Shown in pieces: positions 1-10,129 of a DNA stretch of 20,246 nt (position 1 is the stretch's first letter; each line of letters opens with the position of its first letter). Origin of the DNA: Oehlia diaphana. Taxonomy: Eukaryota; Glomeromycota; Glomeromycetes; Glomerales; Glomeraceae. The stretch is from contig QZLH01000008.1 in the NCBI GenBank assembly GCA_003833135.1, positions 68,282-88,527 of the forward strand, read 5' to 3'. The position numbers and the translations under genes were made by a program. Below the pieces are notes generated by a model. The model did not search any database, had not been told where the DNA came from, and was given only the letters and a program-made list of their open reading frames with translations.

Positions 1-2586
1 TTCTTCATTTAATTAATGTATTATTACTTTAATATTATCATACATTTAGAAATGAGTCTCTATATGTCAAATATAAATTCCTTATATAGTACTATTTAAG
101 TATAGATTTTCAATGGATCATTGGGTAGCAATTTAGGGGCTTAAAAATGTCAATTCAGTTTGACATACTTCGGGATTATCTTACCACACATAAAGTATGT
201 GACATTTTATGCAAGCGACAAATAGAGATCAGACCACAAAAAAAATATTCTAAGTCGCAGAGATAAATATACAGTACACAACGCGACCACATCTATCACG
301 TGACCTTGTGACAAAATCATCACCTGTATTACCTACCTGAGGTGGTGTGGTAAGATTACCTCCTTCGTTACACAAAACTGACATAATTGTATTATCTAAG
401 ATTACATCCAATGAAGTTTAACGGACGGCAGTGCTTTCTAAAGAAAGGCTCGTGGAAAACCACATAATAGTATTTGTGCATTGCTGATTGATATTGGACA
501 GAATTTTAATTTCGTACTAATTACGAAAACTATAAGAAATAAAAAACATGAAGCTCAAATAAATGTAACAAGAAGTCAAGTTCCTATATTACAGAATATG
601 CAGTTGTTTTTTCATCATTTTTTTTGTTTATGTTTTAATTTACATACTCCTAAATTATTTGGAACTTAAAGCATGCTAATAAATGTTATTATACATAGTT
701 GATATAATAAAGTGTATAATTTAAATGAAATTTTCCAATCAATCAGTCTGTAACCGATATACTAGCTACTCCCCATCCAATAATATATTTTTATATATTA
801 AAATAAACTCTAAGCTTATCCAGGGATGCATTTATTTCACCGAAAATCGTCTCGACAATCAAACTTACCGACAGTTAAGGGTCCAGTATAATTAGTACGT
901 CATCTCGCATAGCATATGCAAAAAAATTTGTGTTTTTAATTGGTTACTAGAAAAATCTTTCAATATTTTTCAAAAATCTGCTTAAAAATATCTGTTAGAA
1001 AGCCAGAGTTTCTGTCTTTAAATAAACAAGCATAATAAAAATAAAGTTTATTCAGAAAAACTAGTTGCAAATTCTAAGTTACATCAAAAAATTCTTAAGC
1101 ATTATTTATTCAAAAAAAATTTTTACTAAAACCATTTTATTTTTTATTTTATCTTTAGCATATTTTTTTCCTTTTAAATCTAAATACAAATATTTCATAC
1201 TTTGTGAAGTAATAATTAGAGTGTTAAGGGGCAAATAAATTAATTTTAATGCATCGATAAAAGAAGGTAGTTTCATAAGGTTTTATCCATAATACTATTT
1301 TCAAGAAATGTTAATAAATGATTAAAATTTTTTAATATATAGCTAGGATGTATGTTTCTTTTCTATTTGAATGTATATAAAATTAATACGGTGGTCGTGA
1401 ATTTCATGTTGTTGATTTCTCGGTCACGTGATATTATCGGTTGGATTTGCTGAGTAATCACACGAAAGTATAAATAAATAACATTATTCATAATTATATA
1501 TGCAACATGTGAAATGATAATTATAATGATAGAATGTAATAACATACAGTATTGCGCTGTCAATTGTGAGATATACCCTTGATTAGAATTAAATAATAAA
1601 TTCAATCCAATTGAATCTATGGGGAGCATTCTTGGGATTGGATTGAGTAGACGTCTCAATCAGATTGACAAATTAAAAATCCGATTTTGATCCCAATGGA
1701 TTGAATTTCAATAGTATTTAAACGTATGTGCAGTATAACGTATAATTTCATATCTTGGATAGAAAAAAATGTCACGTGGGCTAGTTATTGAGCATATTCT
1801 TCATAATTTAGAAAAGCAAGATATTAATGTATCACAGCAATTTACAATCTTAAGAAATTTATCCTAACATAAAAAATTAATAATCTTTTTCATATGATTA
1901 TAATTAAAAATTTTTAAATGATGAAAATTTATCAGGTTATCAATTTTTTTTAAAATATCTTATTAATAATATAAATAAAAAAAAATTATTTATGTTTTTT
2001 TATTCGGATAATTCAGTAAAAATAATTTTAACTAAAAGAGGATTTCATTTATTTATTATTTACAGGATTTGAAAGTTTTTTTTTATTAAATATTTTTTTT
2101 TTAAAAAAAAAAAATTAACGATCGTAAAAAAAGCAATATTCATGATTTCGTGACACAGAAGTAAATTTAGAAATTTGATCCAATAGACTATTGGATATTT
2201 TTTTTTACAGTTTTATATATATGTGGATATGATGTGTGTGTATATGATATGGGTATGGATAGGATACTGATGGGATATACATACTTCAACTCCCTAACCC
2301 ACTTTTCGAAAACCGTTTAACGTATACCAACGATAACAAATTATTGAACGTCCTACAACAATTGTCACGATGTAGAACGATAACGCCAAATAAATTTAAC
2401 AGATCCCACTCATCCCACTCAATACTATGCATCGGAAATATGTATATTTTATAAATTTAATCTAATAATGTGACCCTTAAGTAATAGTTAGAAGTTTATT
2501 ATTGTTCAGATTACTAGGAATATGCGAACTCAGATAAGAGCAATTAAGAATTTAAGATGATGGGTTATCCCGTGTACCTGTTTTAT
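1..2586. other. Intergenic, no supportable gene
   Basis: Long AT-rich stretch with many homopolymer runs. The open frames here (for example 481-669 plus, 1363-1659 minus) are short, rich in Ile/Tyr/Phe as random AT-rich DNA would be, and show no family signature. A CACGTG-type motif occurs near 297-302, and imperfect inverted copies of a TTCAATCCAATTG-like motif flank 1599-1708. A T/A homopolymer tract runs through about 2070-2115, and a TATG/GATATG-rich low-complexity patch lies at 2205-2280. I see nothing else. Confidence 0.6.
1599..1707. repeat. Imperfect inverted repeat, AATTCAATCC arms
   Basis: The left arm at 1599-1613 (aattcaatccaattg) is nearly the reverse complement of the right arm at 1694-1707 (caatggattgaatt), with one base missing on the right. 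A further gggattggattgag occurs between the arms at 1634-1647. This could be the folded core of a small non-autonomous element or a chance AT-rich pairing. No target-site duplication was recognised. Confidence 0.35.
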
Positions 2587-3075
2587 CTAACTCGTTAAAC
2601 CCATTGCTAATGAAGAACTTTTTTCTTTATTAATAAGATTATCATTTTGTCGCTGGAGTTGCTTAATTTTAGTTTCCATCGCGTTATTTATTTCTTGTAA
2701 TGAATTACTAACTGAAAATTGCCGCTGGTAAAGACTTTGTGACATATATTCATATGCCATATTTTGAAGGTAGGGAGAAATAAGTTTTCCTTCATTTGGA
2801 CCTTTAGGATAACGCATGGTTTTAATGAGATGATTTGCTGTTGGAACCTCTTCTTCATATAATTCTTGAACTGAAGAGATTAAGTTAATTCGTTCTTTGC
2901 TTGATTCTGTCAGTTTTGTTATTAGATCTAAAGTATTGTCAAGTTTTTGTTCATCCATTTTGTTTATAATCTCATCAATTTTTCTTTTTTTGTCATTTCT
3001 CTTCATATTTAATTTTTGGGTTTCTATTTCTTGTGCTTTTTTCAAGTGGCGGGCTTGTTTTGAAGGGCGAGTCAT
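2587..3075 (-). CDS. Lysine-rich coiled-coil protein, unknown function
   Basis: Intact 162-codon single-exon frame from ATG (3075) to TAG. The first 35 residues are strongly basic, opening MTRPSKQARHLKKAQ and then KRNDKKRKIDE. I recall similar short basic openings in many fungal and AMF predicted proteins, but this is not a defined domain. Residues 36-75 are charged and probably helical. Residues 76-112 form a less charged middle with a YPKGPNEGKLISPYLQNMAYEY stretch in which Pro and Gly are spaced. Residues 124-152 (LQEINNAMETKIKQLQRQ and on) have heptad-like Leu/Ile/Met spacing typical of a coiled coil. There is no signal peptide and no membrane segment. No neighbour lies within 1.2 kb on the same strand. 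A nuclear or DNA-associated role is possible from charge alone. I do not recognise the family. The length of the open frame in such AT-rich DNA, with varied amino-acid content, argues that it is a real gene. Confidence 0.6.
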   Translation of the reverse strand: MTRPSKQARHLKKAQEIETQKLNMKRNDKKRKIDEIINKMDEQKLDNTLDLITKLTESSKERINLISSVQELYEEEVPTANHLIKTMRYPKGPNEGKLISPYLQNMAYEYMSQSLYQRQFSVSNSLQEINNAMETKIKQLQRQNDNLINKEKSSSLAMGLTS

Positions 3076-3940
3076 TTTCCCATTAAATTGTCCGAAATCT
3101 TTAAAATTTAAGAACTTTACGCTTTATTAGCATTTAAGTAACACCGTAAAGTTAAATAGATACATGATATCTTCAAGAAACATAAAATACCTCTTTTTTT
3201 TTTCAAAACTTACTATAAAAAGTTTTATTATGGTTAGAAGATTTAATTTATTAATTTCGAAGTATTAATCTATTTCGTGAAAGAGACAGATATTTGGAGT
3301 AATTTCGCAAAGTTTAAAATAAAAATGTTAAGAAAGATTCAGAGTTACTAGGGAAAGAAAATATAGCTTCATTAATAATAAATTTATTATAAAATAGTTT
3401 AAATTATACTATAAATAGCTTAATACGAAAAAATCTTCAATAGTAAATTTTATTACAGGACTATACATAGTTTAGATTTAATTAGTTGACTGCGCACCTA
3501 CAGTCACGGCTCCTCAGTTGCCCGTTTCCTACTTCATAAAGTTTATTATCGGTTTAAACCATCATGTGATAGTTTAAAAATTAACACAGAAAACGGATTT
3601 CCCTCGGAGTCCTTTTAAATTTGAAGCTTAGGCTAGAACAATACTCACTATTAGAATATCACACCGATTTTCACTTTCAGATGTAGAAAACGCGTAAGTT
3701 TAAAATGCACACTTTGTAAATAGAATAATAGATATAGGTTTAACATTTTTAATTCTAATTTACGTTTAATTATATATCAAGCCATAATACTCAACTTTTA
3801 GTTCATTTAAAAAAAATGGATCTATTAATAACATCAAAACGCGTGATTTTACCGAAATATAATTTAAATTAATAGGAGATTTAAATATATTTTATTTTTT
3901 TTTTTTATTCGTTCAGTTGTGATAAAACGATTGAATTATT
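3076..3940. other. Intergenic between two minus-strand genes
   Basis: This stretch contains the upstream side of the 162-codon ORF. A slightly GC-richer island at about 3485-3720 (gactgcgcacctacagtcacgg and on) has no open frame or RNA structure that I recognise. The rest is A/T runs. Confidence 0.5.
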
Positions 3941-3941
3941 T

Positions 3942-4065
3942 ATTTTGCGATAAAAATTCTTAAATGAGAAGCTTATAACAACACTCGAATTAATGTTAAT
4001 TAATAAAATAGATCATTTTGCGTTAAATATTCTTAAATGAGAAGTTCATAACAACACTCGATTAT
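3942..4065. repeat. Two-copy direct repeat, 73-bp period
   Basis: A roughly 50-bp unit beginning attttgcg and containing attcttaaatgagaag and ataacaacactcga occurs at 3942-3992 and again at 4015-4065. The copies differ at a few positions (gataaa/gttaaa, gcttata/gttcata). They lie about 300 bp beyond the stop codon of the gene at 4362-4982, so they are probably outside its transcript or in a 3' region. A local tandem duplication with later drift is the simplest reading. Confidence 0.8.
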
Positions 4066-4361
4066 TGATAATTACAAAAAAGAGATAAAGTTTGTGATTC
4101 CTCGCGAACGAATGATAATATAAAAAAAAAACGAATTAAGAGAATAAATAAATTTTCCGATTGTAACGACCGGCGTTAAAACGGAATTAAGCGTTATTCA
4201 ATGCCAATTTTTTTCTTAATTTACTACGATTCTATATATTATATATTTATGAATTGAATGCTAAACCGAATTAAAAAATTCTAACTGATTTTGCCTAAAA
4301 AAAATTAAAATGATTGCGAATGATATACGTGAAATTTTGACGAATTTTCTTAATATAAATT

Positions 4362-4982
4362 TTAAATTGAACGATTTGTGAAATTATACGAAAAATTATT
4401 AATATCAATTTGTTGCTGTGGATGAGTAGCAGTGGTATTATAATAAGTATTACCCAACCCATGTTGAGTAATACTATCATTATTATAAATTTGAATATCT
4501 GCCATTGGAACGGGTTGTGTTGTAATTAAATGATTCCCATTATTATCATGAAATGTTGTGTTTCTATCATAGTGTTGACAGAAAAGATTTTTTAGTTTTT
4601 GTTTCAAGGTTTGTTCAAGATTGAGTTTTTGATGTATAGATAATGATTCGAAATCAAATTCTAATCCACGAAATCCATTTAAAATATTTTCTACTAAAGA
4701 GTGTGAAAGTAAGTTACACGTGACGTAATATTCGTAATATTCTGTAGAAGAATCATTTGAATGCTGGTAAAAGAATTCGTGATTATGACGACTTTGATCA
4801 TCAAAAGAAGAATCTTGTGGGATAATTGTACAAGTTACAAGATAAAAATTGTTATCGTTTGGTGAGAAATGATAAAACTTTAAGTAGCTTAAAATTGACA
4901 GCTGAGCAACGTTAAAAGGATCACGTGATTCGCGGGACATAGCGTCATGAGGGTTCATGGTAGATGGGTGATTGTTAGTCAT
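4362..4982 (-). CDS. Uncharacterised AMF-type protein, paralogue A
   Basis: Intact 206-codon minus-strand frame. It is paralogous to the 215-codon gene at 14450-15097. Shared blocks are YLKFYHFSxNDxNFYLV (residues 33-49), HEFFYQH (68-74), VTCxLL (87-92), SLVENxLN (95-102), LSIHQKLxLEQxLKQKL (114-130), PMADIQ (159-164) and a tail of QQQ-D-NNF (189-197). The order is the same in both copies, while the N-terminal 30 residues and the linkers have diverged freely. The core therefore looks like a folded domain of about 100 residues with aromatic-rich strands followed by an amphipathic helix (114-130). The C-terminus is Asn/Gln-rich and probably disordered. There is no signal peptide or membrane span. 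ATG 4982 is the upstream-most start and lies just after an in-frame termination-rich AT leader; Met9 and Met15 are alternatives. The function is unknown. Conservation between copies is what shows it is coding. Confidence 0.78.
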   Translation of the reverse strand: MTNNHPSTMNPHDAMSRESRDPFNVAQLSILSYLKFYHFSPNDNNFYLVTCTIIPQDSSFDDQSRHNHEFFYQHSNDSSTEYYEYYVTCNLLSHSLVENILNGFRGLEFDFESLSIHQKLNLEQTLKQKLKNLFCQHYDRNTTFHDNNGNHLITTQPVPMADIQIYNNDSITQHGLGNTYYNTTATHPQQQIDINNFSYNFTNRSI

Positions 4983-6748
4983 TAACTAAAAATTAAAGCT
5001 TAATTAGATCAGAATCGCAGAATTGTATCATTTGAAAGAACTAAATGAAATTAGAAAATTTTTTCTGTCATTAAATTTTTTTCAGATTTTTTTTTTTTTT
5101 TGAAGTAATTGGTGTATTATTTATTATTTTTATTTATAGCTGAAATGACATTTTTATGTAATCTATGGCTTATAATTAAATGTAATCATATTTGGACAAT
5201 TTTAAATGAAAAACTTTAAAATAATGTACTTTAACTAAATTGGTTTAATGCATAAAATTACGTATTAATAAATAAATTAATTATACCAATTTTAAAAGAA
5301 ATAAGACCGCGTTGGAGTTATTCAGTTTCAAATTATAATACAAAAATTATTTCTTTGTTTACTTTCAATCGTTTTTTATTATCGCTCAGAATTTTATAAT
5401 TAGAAATGTTGGTGTAACATCAACAAGAAATTTCGCTAAATAGGTCGATCGAAAAATATGTGCAGTATATTTATTTATTTATTTTTTATTTTTCATAAAG
5501 CTTAGATTTGTTATTTTTAGCAAAATCTATTATTTTTTTTTTAAAATACATTCGACTTTCCTCTGGTATCCTAAGCAACATATTGAATTGAAAAAATAAC
5601 ATACATAATACATAATACATAATATACAAAATATAAGGTGTTGCCTAAAGTTGATTTATTTGATGACGTGATATCAAGTAAACTAGTTATAATATACATG
5701 CCAGTTGCAAACTAATTAATGACTTTGAAATATCCGGTTGAATTAAAATATAATAATGAAGCTTGGTCGGGATTATTTTTAATATCAAATTTATTTTTAT
5801 TAATATATATTCCTATATATATATACGTTAATTTTTTCTAAAAATATAACCTGTATTTATTTTTCTTTTATTAAATTAATTCTGCCAAATAAACACGTAT
5901 GAACGGTTTGCATTGAAAAGTATTTGCTCTAACAATGAGATCTTTCAAAAAAAAAGTAATGATATTGACTACAATACAAACACAACAAAAAAAATAAAAA
6001 ATTCTTTGTTCTTGAAAAACCTTTGTCAAATTGAGCTGAGACAGTGATTGCAACAAAGACATAGTTAAATGGAAATAAAAATGGAAATAGTTGAATGAGT
6101 TAAGTTGATGCAGGCCAAAAATCATTCGTAATTTTACCCGGACTTGAGTAGGTTAAACAGATAATCCTATTTTAGTTAGGCCACTTAAAAAAAATTTAGC
6201 CGATTTGTATTACAGTCTTGCATAAATTATAAAGTTCTTTGTTGGAGAGGGAATTACGAATATGTCATGAACAATATAAATAGATTTTAATTCTATACAT
6301 GGACATTTTCTCAGGGGGTTTACATTGAATTCAATCGATACTAAATTGCAGACATTGACAGCCTGTCAATAAAAAAGCCGAAATTTCCGTCATTTGTTAC
6401 AGGAATTTATTAATCCAATTGTGTATATAATACACTTTGTAGCTAGGGCTGTAGTACTTAATACGTCATTGCGTCATAGGTCGTAAAGGGTAGGTACTTT
6501 TAGATGTTTTTGCCGCATATATGTATGGGGTAGTAATGTATTAATCGTATTTGACGTTATTATTTGACATTATTATATGACATATGCCGTATCATGTGTT
6601 GTATACTATATTGTATGCCGCAATATGCAATATGCCGTACATCGTTCTTTGATAGATCAAACTTTTGTGTAATATTTTTTTTTATAATACTTTCGATTAA
6701 AAAAATATACTAACTTAAATTATTTAATTCAAATTATGCAGATCTCCT
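4983..6748. other. Intergenic, AT-rich
   Basis: No gene supported. The stretch has long T runs near 5090-5103, ATACATAATACATAATAC micro-repeats near 5600-5620 and a TATATATA patch near 5810-5825. An open frame at 5871-6125 (minus) is Phe/Leu/Ile/Cys-rich with no family signature, and I treat it as random. The 6505-6650 part is described separately. Confidence 0.5.
6505..6650. repeat. Degenerate ATATGCCGTA-type repeats
   Basis: The motif (a/t)tatgccg(c/t)a recurs with drift: gccgcatatatg near 6512, atatgccgtat near 6583, tatgccgcaatatg near 6615, and atatgccgtac near 6631. These are interspersed with tgacgttatta, tgacattatta and tgacatatg. It looks like an old short tandem array or the body of a small element. 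No clear ends. Confidence 0.45.
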
Positions 6749-7042
6749 TCAGTTAGCAACAGATTTGGGTGAATTAAGTGGTAGTATAGATTGTTTCAGT
6801 TGCACTTCCATTTTTCTTGGTTTTCCTCTTGACCATTTGTCTTGCAATAGAAATATTCTTTTGCGCTCCTTTTTCATAATATTCTCAGATTTTTGAAAAG
6901 GGTTTTGTATTTTTTGAATTTTTGATAGGATTATCTTTTTATCAATTGGTGTTATTTGTTCTTCGTTTGAGGAAACCATAATTTTCTCGTTTTCATCAGA
7001 AACTAGTCTTTTACCTTTTCTCGAACTGTTTCCATGATTCAT
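6749..7042 (-). CDS. Small basic ORF, doubtful gene
   Basis: Open frame of 97 codons from ATG to stop. The protein is hydrophilic and basic, unlike the Phe/Ile/Leu-rich random frames of this window. Basic clusters are SSRKGKR (residues 6-12), MKKERKR (56-62) and SRGKPRK (71-77). The last superficially recalls an AT-hook (core RGRP) but lacks the second Arg. There is no signal peptide, membrane segment or cysteine. No paralogue exists in the window. It could be a short nuclear protein, an exon of a larger gene whose other exons I cannot see, or a fortuitous frame. I do not recognise it. Confidence 0.35.
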   Translation of the reverse strand: MNHGNSSRKGKRLVSDENEKIMVSSNEEQITPIDKKIILSKIQKIQNPFQKSENIMKKERKRIFLLQDKWSRGKPRKMEVQLKQSILPLNSPKSVAN

Positions 7043-8040
7043 GAGTAAAGAGAATAAAAAGTTTGTGAAAATATATATTACATATATCGCGTATTCGCGT
7101 TAATTTAAAGAAATATCTGCCATACATGTAATTTTTAATTTTATACATTTACAGCAATTTCGCTCAAAAGAACATACTGTACCTCTTATATTTGGTACTT
7201 ATGCTGGGCAATTATCCTATATTATAAAATTTGATTAACATTAATTTATAATTTTTTTATTTTATACGTAGATGGTATAACAAACATAATTTTAACATAA
7301 TCTCGTCATATTTTTTACAAATAATTGTAATTAAATTTTTTTTTTTTTTTTACAATTGGAAATTATTAAAATTCACCGATGATAAGCTATTGACTTTTTT
7401 TTTTGTGTAAATTATTTTTATATCCAAATTTGATACAACTTATTTATTTCGCAAAAATCAAATAGTTATAATTATTATGTAGTGATTTATTATCTCAGAT
7501 TAAATTATATATATATATATATATTATTCATTTTATTTAAATATTGCATTTTTTTTTTATATAAAAATAAAGTAGCATAAGTAATATTTTAAATAAATAA
7601 GGGATATTATATCATTTCTCATCAAAATTTGTCATAAAAAGGAAAAGAAAATTTTCCTTGATATTATTGATAATTTGATAATTTCATATTATGATTAACA
7701 AAATAAGAAATTGAAGTAAACAGATAATTGGATATCCATTGTTAGATTTGAATAATATCCAATTTATATAATTGAACATTAGAAATCCAATTGGACAATT
7801 GGATATATGCATGTCCAAATACAATTAGATAATGTCCATAATGTCCGCATAATTAAACGGATAGTCCAACACTGCATTGAGTGATATATCTCAATTTAAT
7901 TTTAACAGCATTAAATAATACGTTAATGACCATGTAACAAAAGTTTATTAGTTCATAATTATAAATTGTGATTGAAGAAGCTTCGTTGAAACTGACTAAT
8001 TCGAAAAATGGATTTCATTATTAGTGAATGTTTCAATCCG
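7043..8040. other. Intergenic with A/T homopolymers and TCCAATTG motifs
   Basis: No open frame of note. T runs occur at about 7338-7352 and 7548-7558. A TA dinucleotide tract lies at about 7506-7525. From 7735 to 7870 the words TCCAATTG, CAATTGGAT and AATGTCC recur in both orientations, including the short hairpin atccaatt-ggac-aattggat at 7785-7804. This part ends in ggatagtccaacactg, which may be the edge of a degraded non-autonomous element. Confidence 0.45.
7506..7525. repeat. TA dinucleotide microsatellite
   Basis: An uninterrupted run of about ten TA units, typical of AT-rich intergenic DNA. Confidence 0.9.
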
Positions 8041-8051
8041 GGTTCCGTTTG

Positions 8052-8086
8052 TCCGATCTGAATTATCCGGATAAATTCAGATCGGA
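8052..8086. repeat. Near-perfect 35-bp palindrome centred on ATCCGGAT
   Basis: The left half (8052-8068, tccgatctgaattatcc) is the reverse complement of the right half (8069-8086) except for one extra A on the right. The word cagatcggat repeats directly at 8078-8087 and 8091-8100. The word tccggataa recurs at 8067-8075, 8102-8110 and, as tccggataaattt, at 8138-8150. The cluster would fold into a strong hairpin and resembles part of a TCCGGATA-type repeat family. It is not inside a gene. Confidence 0.8.
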
Positions 8087-8661
8087 TAATCAGATCGGAT
8101 ATCCGGATAATCCGTCGATATCAATAATAAACGAATTTCCGGATAAATTTGGATTGGATAATATTTTAGGGGGTCGGGGTTAAGCAAAATCTTACGTAAC
8201 ACAAAATTTAACATTTTTATTGGTTAAAATTAATATTATATGTATAATTGAATAATTGATTAAAAAAGATCTTACCTGGGGGTGGGGAGATAAAGCTTCT
8301 TATAGAACTAATATAAGCTAATATATGTTACTGTCCTAACGGATATCCGATAAAATGGTTAACGGATTGACAAGCTATTCATTTTATAACATGCGCGTAA
8401 CACTAACTACTAAGTGAACTAGAACTCCTATTATTTTAGCTACTCGAAATTTTATCGAAGGTTTCTTAATAGCGCGAATGGTGATTTTCCCGAAATTTCT
8501 GTTTGAATAGTTTTTTAAGATTCTATGTCACATGTTTATAATTTTCAGCTAATTTTTCCCGCATATTATGAAATTAGCTATAACGTTTCGCGAATTAATT
8601 CTATCACAAAAATTGAAATATTTACGTCATGTGTAGAAAATTAGTTAATAAAGAATCTTTT

Positions 8662-8702
8662 TCAACCCATCCACCTAAAGCACAAGTAAACGGATGGGTT
8701 GA
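8662..8702. repeat. 11-bp inverted repeat, TCAACCCATCC
   Basis: Perfect arms tcaacccatcc (8662-8672) and ggatgggttga (8692-8702) surround a 19-base spacer. The arms are GC-richer than the surroundings. No gene ends next to them, so a terminator role is not supported. They may be terminal repeats of a minute element or recombination debris. Confidence 0.65.
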
Positions 8703-9778
8703 TAATTAAATTTGTTGCAGAATTACTTTATTGCAGGACTCAGGAATGGGCAAAAAAAATTAATTATTAGCTCTAAGCATCTCGTTCAGGGCCGAAATTA
8801 CAATAATGCCGGCCGGTGTCTAAATAAGGAAACAATTTCCTGACTAGAATTATCAAAAATTATCCATATAAGGAAAGATCTACGTGATTATTCTACGAAC
8901 TTCTACACGTTACCAGTCGTTACCTACATGAGACTTTTCCGGGGTCCTCTTATTATTGCCGAAATTAATTTGCTTTCTCTTATCTGAAGAATTTGCATCA
9001 GAAGAACTTGAAATTTCTTTTTATAAAGGATTCGGATATTGGGATTCTCGGAAAATTGACCGAGAAATAGTATATTCAGGAAAACGCCATTTAGGAAAAA
9101 GTCACGACAAGGTTATAGATTATAATTACATTAGACAATCTATATTATTATATCAACATAAAATAAATATATTATAAAAAGAATAATATTATTAGGAGGT
9201 TTACATCAACAAACCTTAAAGTTTGTGCTATGTATCATTCCAAAATAAAGTTTAGCATAAACATATGTGATTAATAAGTACAGTAAGAGTTGATGTAATA
9301 ATAATATGAATAATTTTATAGATGATATTAATCTTTAAGTTTTTTCATTTACAATTATCTCCATCAATGTAGTTAATACTATCAAAAAGATTTTATTAAT
9401 TTTATTAATAATATTTAAAGACTATATAATTAGTTCAACCGTTCCTATTTTAATAAAATAGATTAGAGTTTCTATAATCTTTGTTAATATTGATACAACA
9501 AATAGATGAGACAAACTGATTTATTTGTATTAATAGTTATCTCCCGTTTTTTAATAATATTAGTGCTGAACCATCAGTATTTGATGATTTAGAAATATAT
9601 AATGTAATAAATTTTTGAAGTAAACGAAAATTCTTTTAAAGTGTTGAGATGAAGTCATAATTAATTACATACCAATACGCAAGAGATATATTATTGTATT
9701 TATAATATACTGTATGTTGGATTAAATAATAATTAAGTTTTAAAAAAAAAAAGAATTTGAAAAAGGAATAAAAGGAAT
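8703..9778. other. Intergenic; short open frame without ATG at 8956-9177
   Basis: A GCCGGCCGGTG motif at 8809-8819 stands out from the AT-rich background. The open stretch 8956-9177 (plus, 73 codons) begins at a non-ATG codon. Its middle (FGYWDSRKIDREIVYSGKRH) has a plausible protein-like composition, but I recognise no family. It may be an exon remnant. The rest is A/T-rich with nothing supportable. Confidence 0.4.
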
Positions 9779-10029
9779 GAAATTTTAAATCTAACGCTCC
9801 TCCAAGATCCAGAATTTAATTTCATCGACAATGTCAAAAATTAATTTATAAATCCAACGGATCTATTAAATACTGTTTCGGCCCAAATATCCCAAACATT
9901 GCAGAAATACTACTGAAAACATCGGCCAATTCGGTCATACATCAAAGAACTCATAACGTTTCATTAAAGGTTATCCTAAAACGATTAGATAATTCTCAGA
10001 ATATAAATCAAGAATTTGTAATCAAATAG
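9779..10029 (+). pseudogene. Broken fragment resembling a protein-kinase N-lobe
   Basis: No ATG-initiated frame exists, but 9820-10026 is open for 69 codons. Its end reads SLKVILKRLDNSQNINQEFV (residues 48-67). I recall the pattern V-x-L-K-x-L-(N/D)-N-S-x-(N/E)-I-x-x-E-F from the beta-3 strand (with the ATP-binding Lys) and the start of helix C in the greatly expanded kinase families of Glomeromycotina. Preceding residues include GPNIPNIAEILLKTSANS. In another frame just upstream, 9779-9841 reads EILNLTLLQDPEFNFIDNV before a stop, suggesting a frameshift around 9830-9845. After 10029 a stop truncates the reading. Further open pieces (VERKLISSPSQIEIREDKRL, near 10060-10130) may continue it. 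No catalytic loop HRD or DFG follows, so this is a relic at most. The family match is from memory. Confidence 0.42.
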
Positions 10030-10129
10030 ATATTTATAATCTTAGTATATAACATAGTGGAGCGAAAATTAATCTCTTCGCCAAGTCAAATTGAAATTCG
10101 TGAAGATAAGAGGCTAATATCATCATTGT

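Noticed and set aside
1363..1659. 98-codon minus-strand open frame
   Set aside because: Composition is Ile/Tyr-rich with an III-III run as expected from AT-rich DNA; no motif, paralogue or splice context.
5871..6125. 84-codon minus-strand open frame with hydrophobic stretches
   Set aside because: The hydrophobicity follows from T-rich codons; no signal-peptide cleavage pattern, no family signature.
8956..9177. 73-codon open frame, possible small gene
   Set aside because: No ATG start, no family match and no support from flanking splice sites; noted only within the intergenic entry.
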